Positions 1-6,355 are shown, numbered from the stretch's first letter. The stretch: DNA of 6,516 nt from JAAGZL01 sp964628835 (GCA_964628835.1 CAZVME010000113.1:1-6516); one strand, 5' to 3'. Numbers and translations are program-made. Notes: generated by a model from the letters alone, not told the origin.

Positions 1-28
1 CTTTTGGGGACTTGGATGTCCCAAAAGG
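1..28. other. Strong hairpin at the left edge of the window
   Basis: Bases 1-11 pair with 18-27 to give a ten-base-pair stem with one bulged G and a six-base loop (TTGGAT). The stem begins with CTTTT/AAAAG pairs. No T run follows on the plus strand, so it is not a canonical intrinsic terminator in that direction. On the minus strand the downstream side lies outside the window and cannot be judged. It may end transcription of a gene to the left, or be an element in the leader of the exported-protein operon. Confidence 0.45.
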
Positions 29-60
29 CATCACGAGATCAAAGACTCGCTTAAGGCATA

Positions 61-64
61 AAGG
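61..64 (+). promoter_or_regulatory. Ribosome binding site for the 409-aa exported protein
   Basis: AAGG lies six bases upstream of the ATG at 71. It is a modest Shine-Dalgarno match. It supports this ATG over the TTG at 98, whose protein would lose the basic n-region (RRSK) of the signal peptide. Confidence 0.5.
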
Positions 65-70
65 CAGGCA

Positions 71-1300
71 ATGGTGATTAGAAGGAGTAAAAGCGCATTG
101 ATAACCATCTTGTTACTGCTGTGGTTTATACCTAATATTGCTGCGGCAGAGATCAAGCCAGAAGGTATGTTGGATGCTTATTTGAAACAGCTCCAGACTA
201 CCCTAAAGTTGCTTGAAGACAAGAATACAACTTTCAAGCAGCGGCTAAAAATACGCAGTGACCTGGTCAACGGACGCGGCCACTGGCTGCAGAAACATGG
301 CCAGCCTGGAAGGGCGGTTAACCTGGTGGGGTTCTTTTATCGTAAGACACCTGTAGCCTGGAGTTTTACCCCGGTTGCTGGGAACAATGAGTTTGCCCGT
401 ATTACCGTAGATTTCAGCGTAGATAGCTTTCCTGACCACCCCTGGAGCACCGAGTTTGATCTGGTATTGCTGAAGGATAGATGGCAGATCAAATCGTTTA
501 AGGATCTCACCAGGCGGCCGCTACCACCAGGCGCGGATATCAAGACTGTACTCGACAGCTACCTTAAAAATACCAGGCAGGCCGTGGAACAGCTTTATTC
601 AGGTAAGTTAGACAAACTGGAGAAGCAGGCAACCAGAATGGAGTATGGCTTTGGTGCGGGTTACTGGATTGGTCAGGTGAAAAGTAAGGATCTTCCAGCC
701 GGAACCATGTTTACCTATCTTCTTTCTGCCCGTCCCGACTCATGGGAAATTGAACCGGAACGTATTGCCGGTGCCTATGCCGAGGCAGTGGTGCACTTTA
801 CCTCAAAACCGCGCCATAGAGATCCGTTAAAAAAGAGTTACACTTTTGAACTGAATAAGGATCGGGGTGAGTGGTTTATCACCGGTCATCGCAGCCAGAA
901 GGTGCAAGCGGATAAAACGACAGCACCAAAACCGACAGTCGTTGCCAGCGGGGACGGCCCGGAAAAACTGGTGCAAACCCAACTGGGACTCCTGGCTAAG
1001 AAGGGGTTAAAGATGCAGGACCTGGTCAAGGTGTCAGAGCCCCTGTGGCTGGATACTGGCGGGGCGCGCCGTGGTATGGGGCGGTTGGTCGGTATGGCAA
1101 TGGGGTTGCTGGGAACGAACAGGAGTTCCCCTATCTGGAAATATGCGCCTGCTGAAACAGATGGGAAAGATGCGCAGGTTATGGTGCAGGCGGTCTGGCC
1201 CCAGGCAACTACTATCAAGCTATTCAGTCGTATCCGTTTTTCGCTGAAACTTACGGCAACAGGCTGGCGTCTGGCAGACGCACAAATTTTACGCAATTAG
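71..1300 (+). CDS. Exported protein with three tandem copies of an internal domain, function unknown
   Basis: I do not recognise this 409-residue protein as a named family. Residues 1-26 are a classical Sec signal peptide: basic n-region RRSK, hydrophobic core, and an A-A-A site giving predicted cleavage before E27. The mature part contains three related units at about 33-145, 157-275 and 297-408. Each has an N-terminal helix, then W-x-[FIY]-x-P (W97, W225, W356), then exactly seven residues to A-x-x-x-V (A109, A237, A368), then a terminal W-x-[IL] (W138) or equivalent tryptophan (W268, W399). This layout of a helix followed by a curved sheet ending in a tryptophan resembles NTF2-like (cystatin-like) domains, but that is inference. 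A flexible K/T/P/A/G linker separates units two and three. No catalytic residues are evident. It is the first gene of a three-gene operon of exported proteins, so an envelope binding or scaffold role is plausible. Confidence 0.85.
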   Translation: MVIRRSKSALITILLLLWFIPNIAAAEIKPEGMLDAYLKQLQTTLKLLEDKNTTFKQRLKIRSDLVNGRGHWLQKHGQPGRAVNLVGFFYRKTPVAWSFTPVAGNNEFARITVDFSVDSFPDHPWSTEFDLVLLKDRWQIKSFKDLTRRPLPPGADIKTVLDSYLKNTRQAVEQLYSGKLDKLEKQATRMEYGFGAGYWIGQVKSKDLPAGTMFTYLLSARPDSWEIEPERIAGAYAEAVVHFTSKPRHRDPLKKSYTFELNKDRGEWFITGHRSQKVQADKTTAPKPTVVASGDGPEKLVQTQLGLLAKKGLKMQDLVKVSEPLWLDTGGARRGMGRLVGMAMGLLGTNRSSPIWKYAPAETDGKDAQVMVQAVWPQATTIKLFSRIRFSLKLTATGWRLADAQILRN

Positions 1301-1310
1301 AGTTGGAATA

Positions 1311-1877
1311 ATGTTCAGAGTTATTTTGTTTGCACTCTTGTTACCAGTGGCAATCGTAGCTGGCGCGGCTGGCGGCGTTAATATCTATCCGGATATAGAT
1401 GATGATATTACCCATAAGGAAAAAAGCGCTCCCCGTCTTAAATTAAAAAAACAGAAAGATCTGGTGCTGGGCAGAATGGCTGGCGTTTGGGGTAAGGTCG
1501 GTAGTGGTGATGCAGGTGACGCATTTTTCCTCGGCAAGACCCCGGTCCCCGCCCGTATGCGCTTTACCCTTGCCAGCTCACACCGGCATTCATCAGTGCA
1601 GCTGTCGGTATCTGCCAGAGATGGGAAAAAACTGGTTAAACACAAACTAGTGGTGCAGCCGGGAGAGACCGCCGAGCAGTGGTTGATATTAAAGGGCAGG
1701 ATCAACGTGCTAATCGAATCACCCAGCGGTGATGAGGCAATGTACGCCACCTATTTTTGGTATCCCGGCGATAGGCTGGATGGGCTGAGTGATGAAAAGT
1801 TCAACCGGGTCCAGTCTGGAACTGCTGGCAAGGTCACCTCATTTGCCCGCCGCAAGCAGGGGAGGCCAGTCAGATGA
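1311..1877 (+). CDS. Small basic exported protein, probable beta-sandwich, function unknown
   Basis: This is an unrecognised 188-residue protein. Residues 1-20 form a hydrophobic signal peptide with likely cleavage after A19 or A20 (A17-G-A-A-G). After a short acidic patch (DIDDD, 28-32) comes a lysine-rich stretch (36-49), then a region from about 80 to 151 with alternating polar and hydrophobic residues typical of beta strands. The C-terminus is strongly basic (RRKQGRPVR). There are no cysteines, no further membrane segment and no lipobox. The strand-rich core loosely recalls pre-peptidase C-terminal-like or other Ig-like sandwich domains, but no diagnostic motif was found. The gene starts 10 bases after the preceding stop with only a weak ribosome binding site (TTGGAA close to the ATG), suggesting translation by re-initiation. 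Its last codons overlap the next gene. Confidence 0.8.
   Translation: MFRVILFALLLPVAIVAGAAGGVNIYPDIDDDITHKEKSAPRLKLKKQKDLVLGRMAGVWGKVGSGDAGDAFFLGKTPVPARMRFTLASSHRHSSVQLSVSARDGKKLVKHKLVVQPGETAEQWLILKGRINVLIESPSGDEAMYATYFWYPGDRLDGLSDEKFNRVQSGTAGKVTSFARRKQGRPVR
1857..1865 (+). promoter_or_regulatory. Strong ribosome binding site for the six-cysteine protein
   Basis: The purine-rich stretch ending in GGGGAGG lies inside the end of the preceding gene, eight bases before the ATG at 1874. It is the best Shine-Dalgarno in the operon. With the ATGA overlap it fixes the start and suggests coupled but independently strong translation. Confidence 0.65.
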
Positions 1878-2509
1878 TTGCAATATTACGGCGTAGCCTG
1901 TGGGTCTTGTTCCTTGGTTCTGTGAACCAACTGGCCGTTGCAACTGACTATGACTGGGCTATGGATAACCTGTTCAATCCGAGCTTTTCTAATATGCTCA
2001 ATGGCGCAGCCCAGTTTGCCCAGGCCTATGCTGACTACTCAGCAGCTAGTGCCTGCTGGGCAGATCCACACTGCAGTATGCCCGATGATCCCGGTTCCGG
2101 CTTTGAACTCCCGGCCGGTGATTGTTGTGAAGGCAGCGCTGCCTGTATTGAGGCCTTTGATGGTTATGTGGCCAGGATCGATGACGCCCTATACACCCTG
2201 TATAAGAATGAGCGTACCTACGAAGTGATTATGCAGATCCAGAAGGCTCGCATGACCGCCATGAAAGGCGCAGGCTCCGTGAGTGCGCCGGGTGGCGCCG
2301 TGGTTGCACGTATGGAGGTGGATATCGCCAAGGCGCAGAAGGGGTTTGTCGACAAGTTTAATACCAAGACCCAGGGCAATATTGGAAAGCTGAATGACTA
2401 CCTGCTGGCCCTGGGTGGCGCAGTGGACCAATACTGTACTGGATCAAATTGGTATCAGCGGAATGGTCTGCCGATCTATCTGCATGCTAAGACCAAGTTT
2501 CCCAAATAA
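1874..2509 (+). CDS. Exported helical six-cysteine protein, function unknown
   Basis: This is an unrecognised 211-residue protein. It has a signal peptide (basic RR at 6-7, hydrophobic core, A-V-A site with cleavage before T24). The mature chain has exactly six cysteines at 61, 67, 84, 85, 91 and 188. Five lie in a short segment that includes a CC pair, and the sixth is near the C-terminus. An even number in an exported protein suggests up to three disulfides formed by periplasmic Dsb enzymes. Residues about 95-185 look mostly helical with heptad-like spacing and could form a long hairpin of helices; the glycine/serine-rich stretch at 132-141 would be the turn. The C-terminus (NWYQRNGLPIYLHAKTKFPK) is aromatic and basic. 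No CXXC thioredoxin or CXXCH haem motif is present. The start overlaps the preceding stop (ATGA), so it is translationally coupled and probably functions with the two proteins before it. Confidence 0.82.
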   Translation: MIAILRRSLWVLFLGSVNQLAVATDYDWAMDNLFNPSFSNMLNGAAQFAQAYADYSAASACWADPHCSMPDDPGSGFELPAGDCCEGSAACIEAFDGYVARIDDALYTLYKNERTYEVIMQIQKARMTAMKGAGSVSAPGGAVVARMEVDIAKAQKGFVDKFNTKTQGNIGKLNDYLLALGGAVDQYCTGSNWYQRNGLPIYLHAKTKFPK

Positions 2510-2514
2510 CAGGG

Positions 2515-2520
2515 TATAAT
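2515..2520 (+). promoter_or_regulatory. Candidate -10 box for dbpA
   Basis: A perfect TATAAT lies six bases after the stop of the preceding gene. No good -35 hexamer is found at 16-18 bases upstream (GACCAA or ACCAAG are the options), so the promoter may be weak or activator dependent. A start near 2526-2527 would give a leader of about 95 bases before the preferred dbpA start. Read-through from the upstream operon is also possible because no terminator separates the genes. Confidence 0.4.
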
Positions 2521-2541
2521 CCACCAGTAAACACGCATGCT

Positions 2542-2594
2542 GCCTAGACCTATTGCATAAGCAATTGTCGGATCTGGCTCTAGGCGTCCGCGCC
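2542..2594 (+). other. Structured dbpA leader with mutually exclusive hairpins
   Basis: GCCTAGA at 2542-2548 pairs with TCTAGGC at 2579-2585. Nested inside is a small hairpin, ATTGC-ATAA-GCAAT, at 2552-2565. The 3' arm of the outer stem shares bases with a second hairpin, GGCG-TCCG-CGCC, at 2583-2594, so the outer stem and this hairpin cannot both form in full. All of this lies upstream of the likely ribosome binding site at 2611-2615. The pairings are directly visible; any regulatory role is inference. Confidence 0.35.
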
Positions 2595-2610
2595 CCATAC
2601 CATTTAATGC

Positions 2611-2615
2611 AGGAA
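2611..2615 (+). promoter_or_regulatory. Ribosome binding site that decides the dbpA start
   Basis: AGGAA is followed by six bases and then TTG at 2622. The ATG at 2607 has no Shine-Dalgarno match before it, and the site lies downstream of it. The spacing therefore favours TTG 2622 as the translation start. Confidence 0.55.
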
Positions 2616-2621
2616 ATAATT

Positions 2622-4010
2622 TTGGATCAAACCGCCTTTTCCACCCTTAATCTAAATACCGATCTGCTAGAGAATATCACCTCTCTCGGCTATGCGGCCA
2701 TGACCCCCATCCAGGCGCAGAGTCTGCCCCAGATCCTGGCGGGTAAAGATGTTATTGCCCAGGGCCAAACCGGTTCAGGAAAAACCGCCGCATTTGGCCT
2801 TGGTCTGTTGCAGAGATTGGAGGTAAAGCGTTTTCGTATCCAGTCCCTGGTCCTCTGTCCCACCCGGGAACTGGCCGATCAGGTGGCCAAGGAGATTCGG
2901 CGGCTGGGCCGGGCTATCCATAATATCAAGGTGTTGACCCTGTGCGGCGGTATGCCCTTCGGTCCCCAGGCCGGTTCACTGGAACACGGCGCCCACATTA
3001 TTGTAGGAACTCCAGGCCGTATCCTGGACCATCTGAACCGGGGTACGCTCAAGCTGAGAGATGTAAATATGCTGGTGCTGGATGAGGCAGACCGCATGCT
3101 GGATATGGGGTTTCAGGATGCCTTGGACTCTATCGTTGACCAGACCCCGGTCAAGCGCCAAACCCTGCTGTTCAGTGCAACCTTTCCAGAGCAGATCCAG
3201 TCCATAGCCAAACGTATCATGTGTGAACCTGAAATGGTGCAGGTGGCCTCCACCCACGATGAGAGCAGTATCAAGCAGCATTTCTACCGGGTGACCGAGA
3301 ATACACAGCGCAGGACCGCACTTCGTCTGTTGCTCATGCACTATCACCCTGAGTCCACCCTGGTGTTTTGCAACACCAAGCGGGAAACCCAAGAGGTGGC
3401 AGATGAACTGCATAGCTATGGCTTCAGCGCGCTGGCACTGCACGGTGATCTGGAACAGAGAGAGCGCGACCAAACCCTGGTGCAATTTTCCAACAAGAGT
3501 ACCTCTATTCTAGTTGCCACCGATGTGGCTGCCCGCGGCCTGGATATTGATGCCCTGGATGCGGTAATCAACTACCATCTTTCGCATGACTCGGAAGGAC
3601 ATGTGCATCGTATTGGCCGTACTGGTCGGGCTGGAAATAAGGGGATTGCCTGCACCCTGTTTACCGATCAGGAGGGCTATAGGGTCTCAATGCTGGACGG
3701 TGAAGTGGATCCGGTGTTGGATGCTGAGCCGTTACCTACTCTCAGCTTGTTGGACAAGCAGGCAATGAAACCTGCCATGGCGACGCTGCAAATCGATGGC
3801 GGTAAAAAACAGAAGCTGCGACCGGGCGATATACTGGGTGCCCTGACCGGTGAGGGCGGTATTGCAGGAAAGCAGGTGGGGAAGATAAATCTCTCCGATA
3901 ATTGGGCCTATGTGGCGGTCAGTCGTGATGTAGTAAAGTCGGCACTGAAAAAACTGGGTCAGGGGAAACTGAAGGGACGCACGTTTCGCGTCAGGCTGAT
4001 TGGTGATTAA
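2622..4010 (+). CDS. dbpA: ATP-dependent RNA helicase DbpA (DEAD-box, 50S assembly)
   Basis: DbpA is a cytoplasmic DEAD-box ATPase that is stimulated by hairpin 92 of 23S rRNA and acts late in large-subunit assembly. From the TTG at 2622 the product is 462 residues, against about 457 in E. coli, and its start (DQTAFSTL) aligns with E. coli MTAFSTL. Motifs are all present: Q motif near residues 28-32, Walker A GQTGSGKT (48-55), PTREL (80-84), GG (109-110), TPGR (130-133), DEAD (154-157), SAT (185-187), ATDVAARGLDI (299-309) and HRIGRTGRAG (329-338). The C-terminal RNA-binding domain (about 385-462) carries the diagnostic DGGKKxKLRPGDILGALTG stretch, which separates DbpA from RhlE, SrmB and DeaD. 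Possible longer forms start at ATG 2607 or TTG 2553, but neither has a ribosome binding site and 2553 falls inside leader hairpins. The gene stands alone and converges on the next gene with a 52-base gap. Confidence 0.95.
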   Translation: MDQTAFSTLNLNTDLLENITSLGYAAMTPIQAQSLPQILAGKDVIAQGQTGSGKTAAFGLGLLQRLEVKRFRIQSLVLCPTRELADQVAKEIRRLGRAIHNIKVLTLCGGMPFGPQAGSLEHGAHIIVGTPGRILDHLNRGTLKLRDVNMLVLDEADRMLDMGFQDALDSIVDQTPVKRQTLLFSATFPEQIQSIAKRIMCEPEMVQVASTHDESSIKQHFYRVTENTQRRTALRLLLMHYHPESTLVFCNTKRETQEVADELHSYGFSALALHGDLEQRERDQTLVQFSNKSTSILVATDVAARGLDIDALDAVINYHLSHDSEGHVHRIGRTGRAGNKGIACTLFTDQEGYRVSMLDGEVDPVLDAEPLPTLSLLDKQAMKPAMATLQIDGGKKQKLRPGDILGALTGEGGIAGKQVGKINLSDNWAYVAVSRDVVKSALKKLGQGKLKGRTFRVRLIGD

Positions 4011-4062
4011 CCACGGTAGTTTTGATTGGAACTCAGAATGCCACAGGTAAGGCTCAGTTTTA

Positions 4063-6180
4063 TCACACTGGCACCTTGCTTTTCTGCAGTAGCATCTCAA
4101 ACTCTTCCGCCGGGACCGGACGGCTATAAAGATACCCTTGGTAGAGATCACATCCATGTGTTGTCAGGAACTCCAACTGTTCCGAGGTTTCCACTCCTTC
4201 CGCCAGCACCCGGAATCCCAGACGTGAGCCCATGGCCAGTATGGACTCCACAATGGCGGCATCGTTTGGGTTGGTGGTAATGTCGTGCACAAAGGACTGG
4301 TCGATCTTGAGGGTATCCAGCGGTAACTGTTTCAGGTAGGCAAGAGAGGAGTAGCCGGTTCCGAAATCATCAATGGAAAACTGCAAGCCGTGTGCCTTCA
4401 GACCGCTCATTTTTTCCGCTACATCATCAATGTCTCTCACCAACAGGTTTTCTGTCAACTCCAGGTAGAGCCTGGCCGGGTCAATATTGGCTATCTCTAT
4501 GGCGTTAATCAGCTTCGGTACAAAGTTGGCTTGCTGGAACTGGCGGGGACTGATATTGATGGATATGCGGCCGTAATCGAGATCTGGATTACTTGTGTTC
4601 CATTTTTGCATCTGACTGCAGGCCTCGTATAGTACCCAATCACCTAGATCCAGTATCAGGCCGGTCTCCTCGGCTGCGCCAATGAACTCAGCAGGGAATA
4701 CGATGCCACGTTCCGGGTGTTGCCATCGCAACAGCGCTTCGGCGCCAACAATGCAGTCCGGCTGATTAATATCGATAATTGGTTGGTAATAGAGTAGAAA
4801 CTCATTGTGTGCCAGGGCTCGGCGCAAGGAGTGTTCCACTTCCAACCGCTCTTCCGCCACATGCTGCATGCTGGGTAGAAAGAATCGAGAACAGTTACCT
4901 CCGGCCTCTTTGGCGCGGTACATGGCGGCGTCGGCCTGTTGTAGCACCTCATTGGAATTCTTGGATTCGTGGGAAAACAGGGAGACCCCAATGCTGGAGG
5001 GCGCATACAGTTCCCGTAATTCAATTTTGTAGGGTTGGGCCAGTGCATCCAATACCTTCTCTACTACAATCTGAACCTCGGTAACCACCGCCTCGGCATC
5101 AGAATCTAGATCTGCCAGCAAGATAACGAACTCATCCCCTCCCAACCGGGCTACGGTATCTTCCCGACGTAAAAGCCCCCTAAGGCGGTGGCCCACTTCA
5201 CAAAGCAGTTGATCACCGACGCTGTGTCCTAAAGAGTCATTAATGGTCTTAAAACGGTCCAGATCAAAAAACAGTACTGCGCCGGTGTAGTTATGGCGTC
5301 TTGCCGCCTCTAACTGCTGGCTCAGGCGGTCCAGGAACAGCGCCCGGTTAGGAAGCCCGGTCAATACATCGTGCAGTGCGGAAAAACGCATCTGGCGTTC
5401 CTGCTTCTGTAGCAGATAGTAGCCCAGAAATAGCCCCATTGTTCCAACGAGCCAAAATAGAAAATGCCAGACTCCCAGTTGAAAAGCCCGTATTTCCGTT
5501 TCAATCAATAAGGGTCCCATGGGTACGGAGACGCCGATGCCCCCCATCACGTCCCCCAGCCGGTACCCCTGATGGCCGTGACACTCCATGCAGGATTTCT
5601 TGGCCATACGTGGCTGCATCAACCGGAAGTGGTCTCCTTTTTCATCTGAGGATATGCCAGTCTGCTGTTTTGCGCCCTGTGCAAACGCCTGCAACGCCTG
5701 TTTTTCCCACTCATCGGGGGCATTCTCTGGGCGTAGCGGTTTCAGGCTGGTTACATGGCCACGTATGCCGTTGGGAGAAGCAGTTGCTTCCTGGTCGTGT
5801 ACCAGGCGGGTGAAGTAGGAGGAATTCACCAGGCTTAGCTCACGGCCACTCTTGGTGATTACATCACGATGGGGGATGTGTGCCAGGTAAGGATTGGGTT
5901 TGATCCCCTTATCAGTGGGGATGTAGACACCACCGACACTTGAAACCAGATGGCGGTAGGTCATATCCTTGGCTATGGCGGCCTTCGCCTGAGATAACAC
6001 CTGGTCCATCATCATGTTGTGATTGTGGCGGACATTCCAGTACATGGACACCATAAATGCCAGACACCAGACTACACCCAGTGCTATTACCCATGGTAAT
6101 AAATGGGATCTCTTCAACGCCCCTTTTGACGATAGGGTACGTATCAAGGATGAAACGTTACTATCATCGCTATCCTGCAT
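4063..6180 (-). CDS. Membrane haem-sensor (DUF3365) diguanylate cyclase/phosphodiesterase, GGDEF-EAL
   Basis: This 705-residue inner-membrane protein should make and/or degrade cyclic-di-GMP in response to a periplasmic signal. Order: cytoplasmic N-tail, membrane helix 27-47, periplasmic domain about 48-234, membrane helix about 235-257, GGDEF about 260-435, EAL about 445-700. The periplasmic part matches DUF3365 (Tll0287-like, PAS-related fold) by GGVYIP (83-88), NPYL (96-99) and a c-type haem site CMECH (197-201). GGDEF has D306, the intact signature 347-351 and a product-inhibition I-site R338-x-x-D341. EAL has E481-A-L, N542, E574, DDFGTG (604-609), K625, D627, E661 and QGYLY (681-685), so both activities look possible. 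The ATG at 6180 is the only standard start codon ahead of the first membrane helix in this frame, back to an upstream stop, but it lacks a clear Shine-Dalgarno. Haem attachment would need the Ccm system. The ligand and net activity are unknown. Confidence 0.92.
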   Translation of the reverse strand: MQDSDDSNVSSLIRTLSSKGALKRSHLLPWVIALGVVWCLAFMVSMYWNVRHNHNMMMDQVLSQAKAAIAKDMTYRHLVSSVGGVYIPTDKGIKPNPYLAHIPHRDVITKSGRELSLVNSSYFTRLVHDQEATASPNGIRGHVTSLKPLRPENAPDEWEKQALQAFAQGAKQQTGISSDEKGDHFRLMQPRMAKKSCMECHGHQGYRLGDVMGGIGVSVPMGPLLIETEIRAFQLGVWHFLFWLVGTMGLFLGYYLLQKQERQMRFSALHDVLTGLPNRALFLDRLSQQLEAARRHNYTGAVLFFDLDRFKTINDSLGHSVGDQLLCEVGHRLRGLLRREDTVARLGGDEFVILLADLDSDAEAVVTEVQIVVEKVLDALAQPYKIELRELYAPSSIGVSLFSHESKNSNEVLQQADAAMYRAKEAGGNCSRFFLPSMQHVAEERLEVEHSLRRALAHNEFLLYYQPIIDINQPDCIVGAEALLRWQHPERGIVFPAEFIGAAEETGLILDLGDWVLYEACSQMQKWNTSNPDLDYGRISINISPRQFQQANFVPKLINAIEIANIDPARLYLELTENLLVRDIDDVAEKMSGLKAHGLQFSIDDFGTGYSSLAYLKQLPLDTLKIDQSFVHDITTNPNDAAIVESILAMGSRLGFRVLAEGVETSEQLEFLTTHGCDLYQGYLYSRPVPAEEFEMLLQKSKVPV

Positions 6181-6274
6181 ATAAATGGTTTCTGAAGACG
6201 AACTGCTTACCTGAGGGTTTTTGTTGTTGATATATCAGAAGAGAAAACCAAGCTCCCTGCGTAATCATTCGCCT

Positions 6275-6304
6275 TCGACACTCCCTGTTAGTATGGGGGA
6301 TAAT
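6275..6304 (+). promoter_or_regulatory. Candidate promoter for the gene at the right edge
   Basis: TCGACA (6275-6280) and GATAAT (6299-6304) are separated by 18 bases, each five of six to consensus. The start would be near 6311, about 190 bases before the ATG at 6502. It faces the minus-strand promoter at 6328-6355. A closer alternative is the TACAAT at 6472-6477, which has no good -35. Confidence 0.3.
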
Positions 6305-6321
6305 TACCTTAGTAATTACCT
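6301..6321. repeat. Tandem direct repeat TAATTACCT, 12-base period
   Basis: TAATTACCT occurs at 6301-6309 and again at 6313-6321. The second copy overlaps an eight-base palindrome, GTAATTAC (6312-6319). Two identical nine-base half-sites about one helical turn apart are typical of sites for response regulators that bind direct repeats. The regulator cannot be named from sequence. Confidence 0.5.
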
Positions 6322-6327
6322 ATGATA

Positions 6328-6355
6328 TTTATAGATCAAAAAAAGGGTATGGCAA
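6328..6355 (-). promoter_or_regulatory. Candidate sigma70 promoter for the haem-GGDEF-EAL gene
   Basis: On the minus strand TTGCCA (6355-6350) and TATAAA (6333-6328) are separated by 16 bases; each hexamer matches consensus at five of six positions. The spacer contains a run of seven T. The start would be near 6321, giving a leader of about 140 bases. A tandem TAATTACCT repeat lies at the predicted +1 to +21 region, a position suited to repression. Confidence 0.45.

Noticed and set aside
80..100. Excellent Shine-Dalgarno (AGAAGGAG, 80-87) ten bases before an in-frame TTG at 98 in the first exported gene
   Set aside because: Starting at TTG would remove the basic RRSK n-region that makes a proper signal peptide. 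The ATG at 71 has its own AAGG site. The internal match is more likely a coding coincidence.
886..1296. Long open frame on the minus strand opposite the first exported gene (136 codons)
   Set aside because: Its translation has no domain-like pattern, it lies wholly inside a well-supported gene, and the plus-strand frame explains the composition.
1874..2509. The six-cysteine protein as a thioredoxin-like or c-type cytochrome protein
   Set aside because: There is no CXXC or CXXCH motif; the cysteine spacings are C-x5-C, CC and C-x5-C.
4000..4070. Possible bidirectional terminator between the convergent dbpA and GGDEF-EAL genes
   Set aside because: Only weak three- to four-base stems are visible (for example TGGT-gatta-ACCA at 4001-4013), with no convincing GC-rich stem plus T run in either direction.
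4656..5084. Open frames on both strands inside the GGDEF-EAL gene (up to 130 codons)
   Set aside because: They overlap strongly conserved GGDEF and EAL motifs in the real frame and read as low-complexity P/R/C-rich shadows.
6314..6323. TACCTAT as a NarL/NarP heptamer
   Set aside because: One copy fits the TACYYMT consensus but the other repeat does not, and no inverted 7-2-7 partner is present. A single heptamer match is common by chance.
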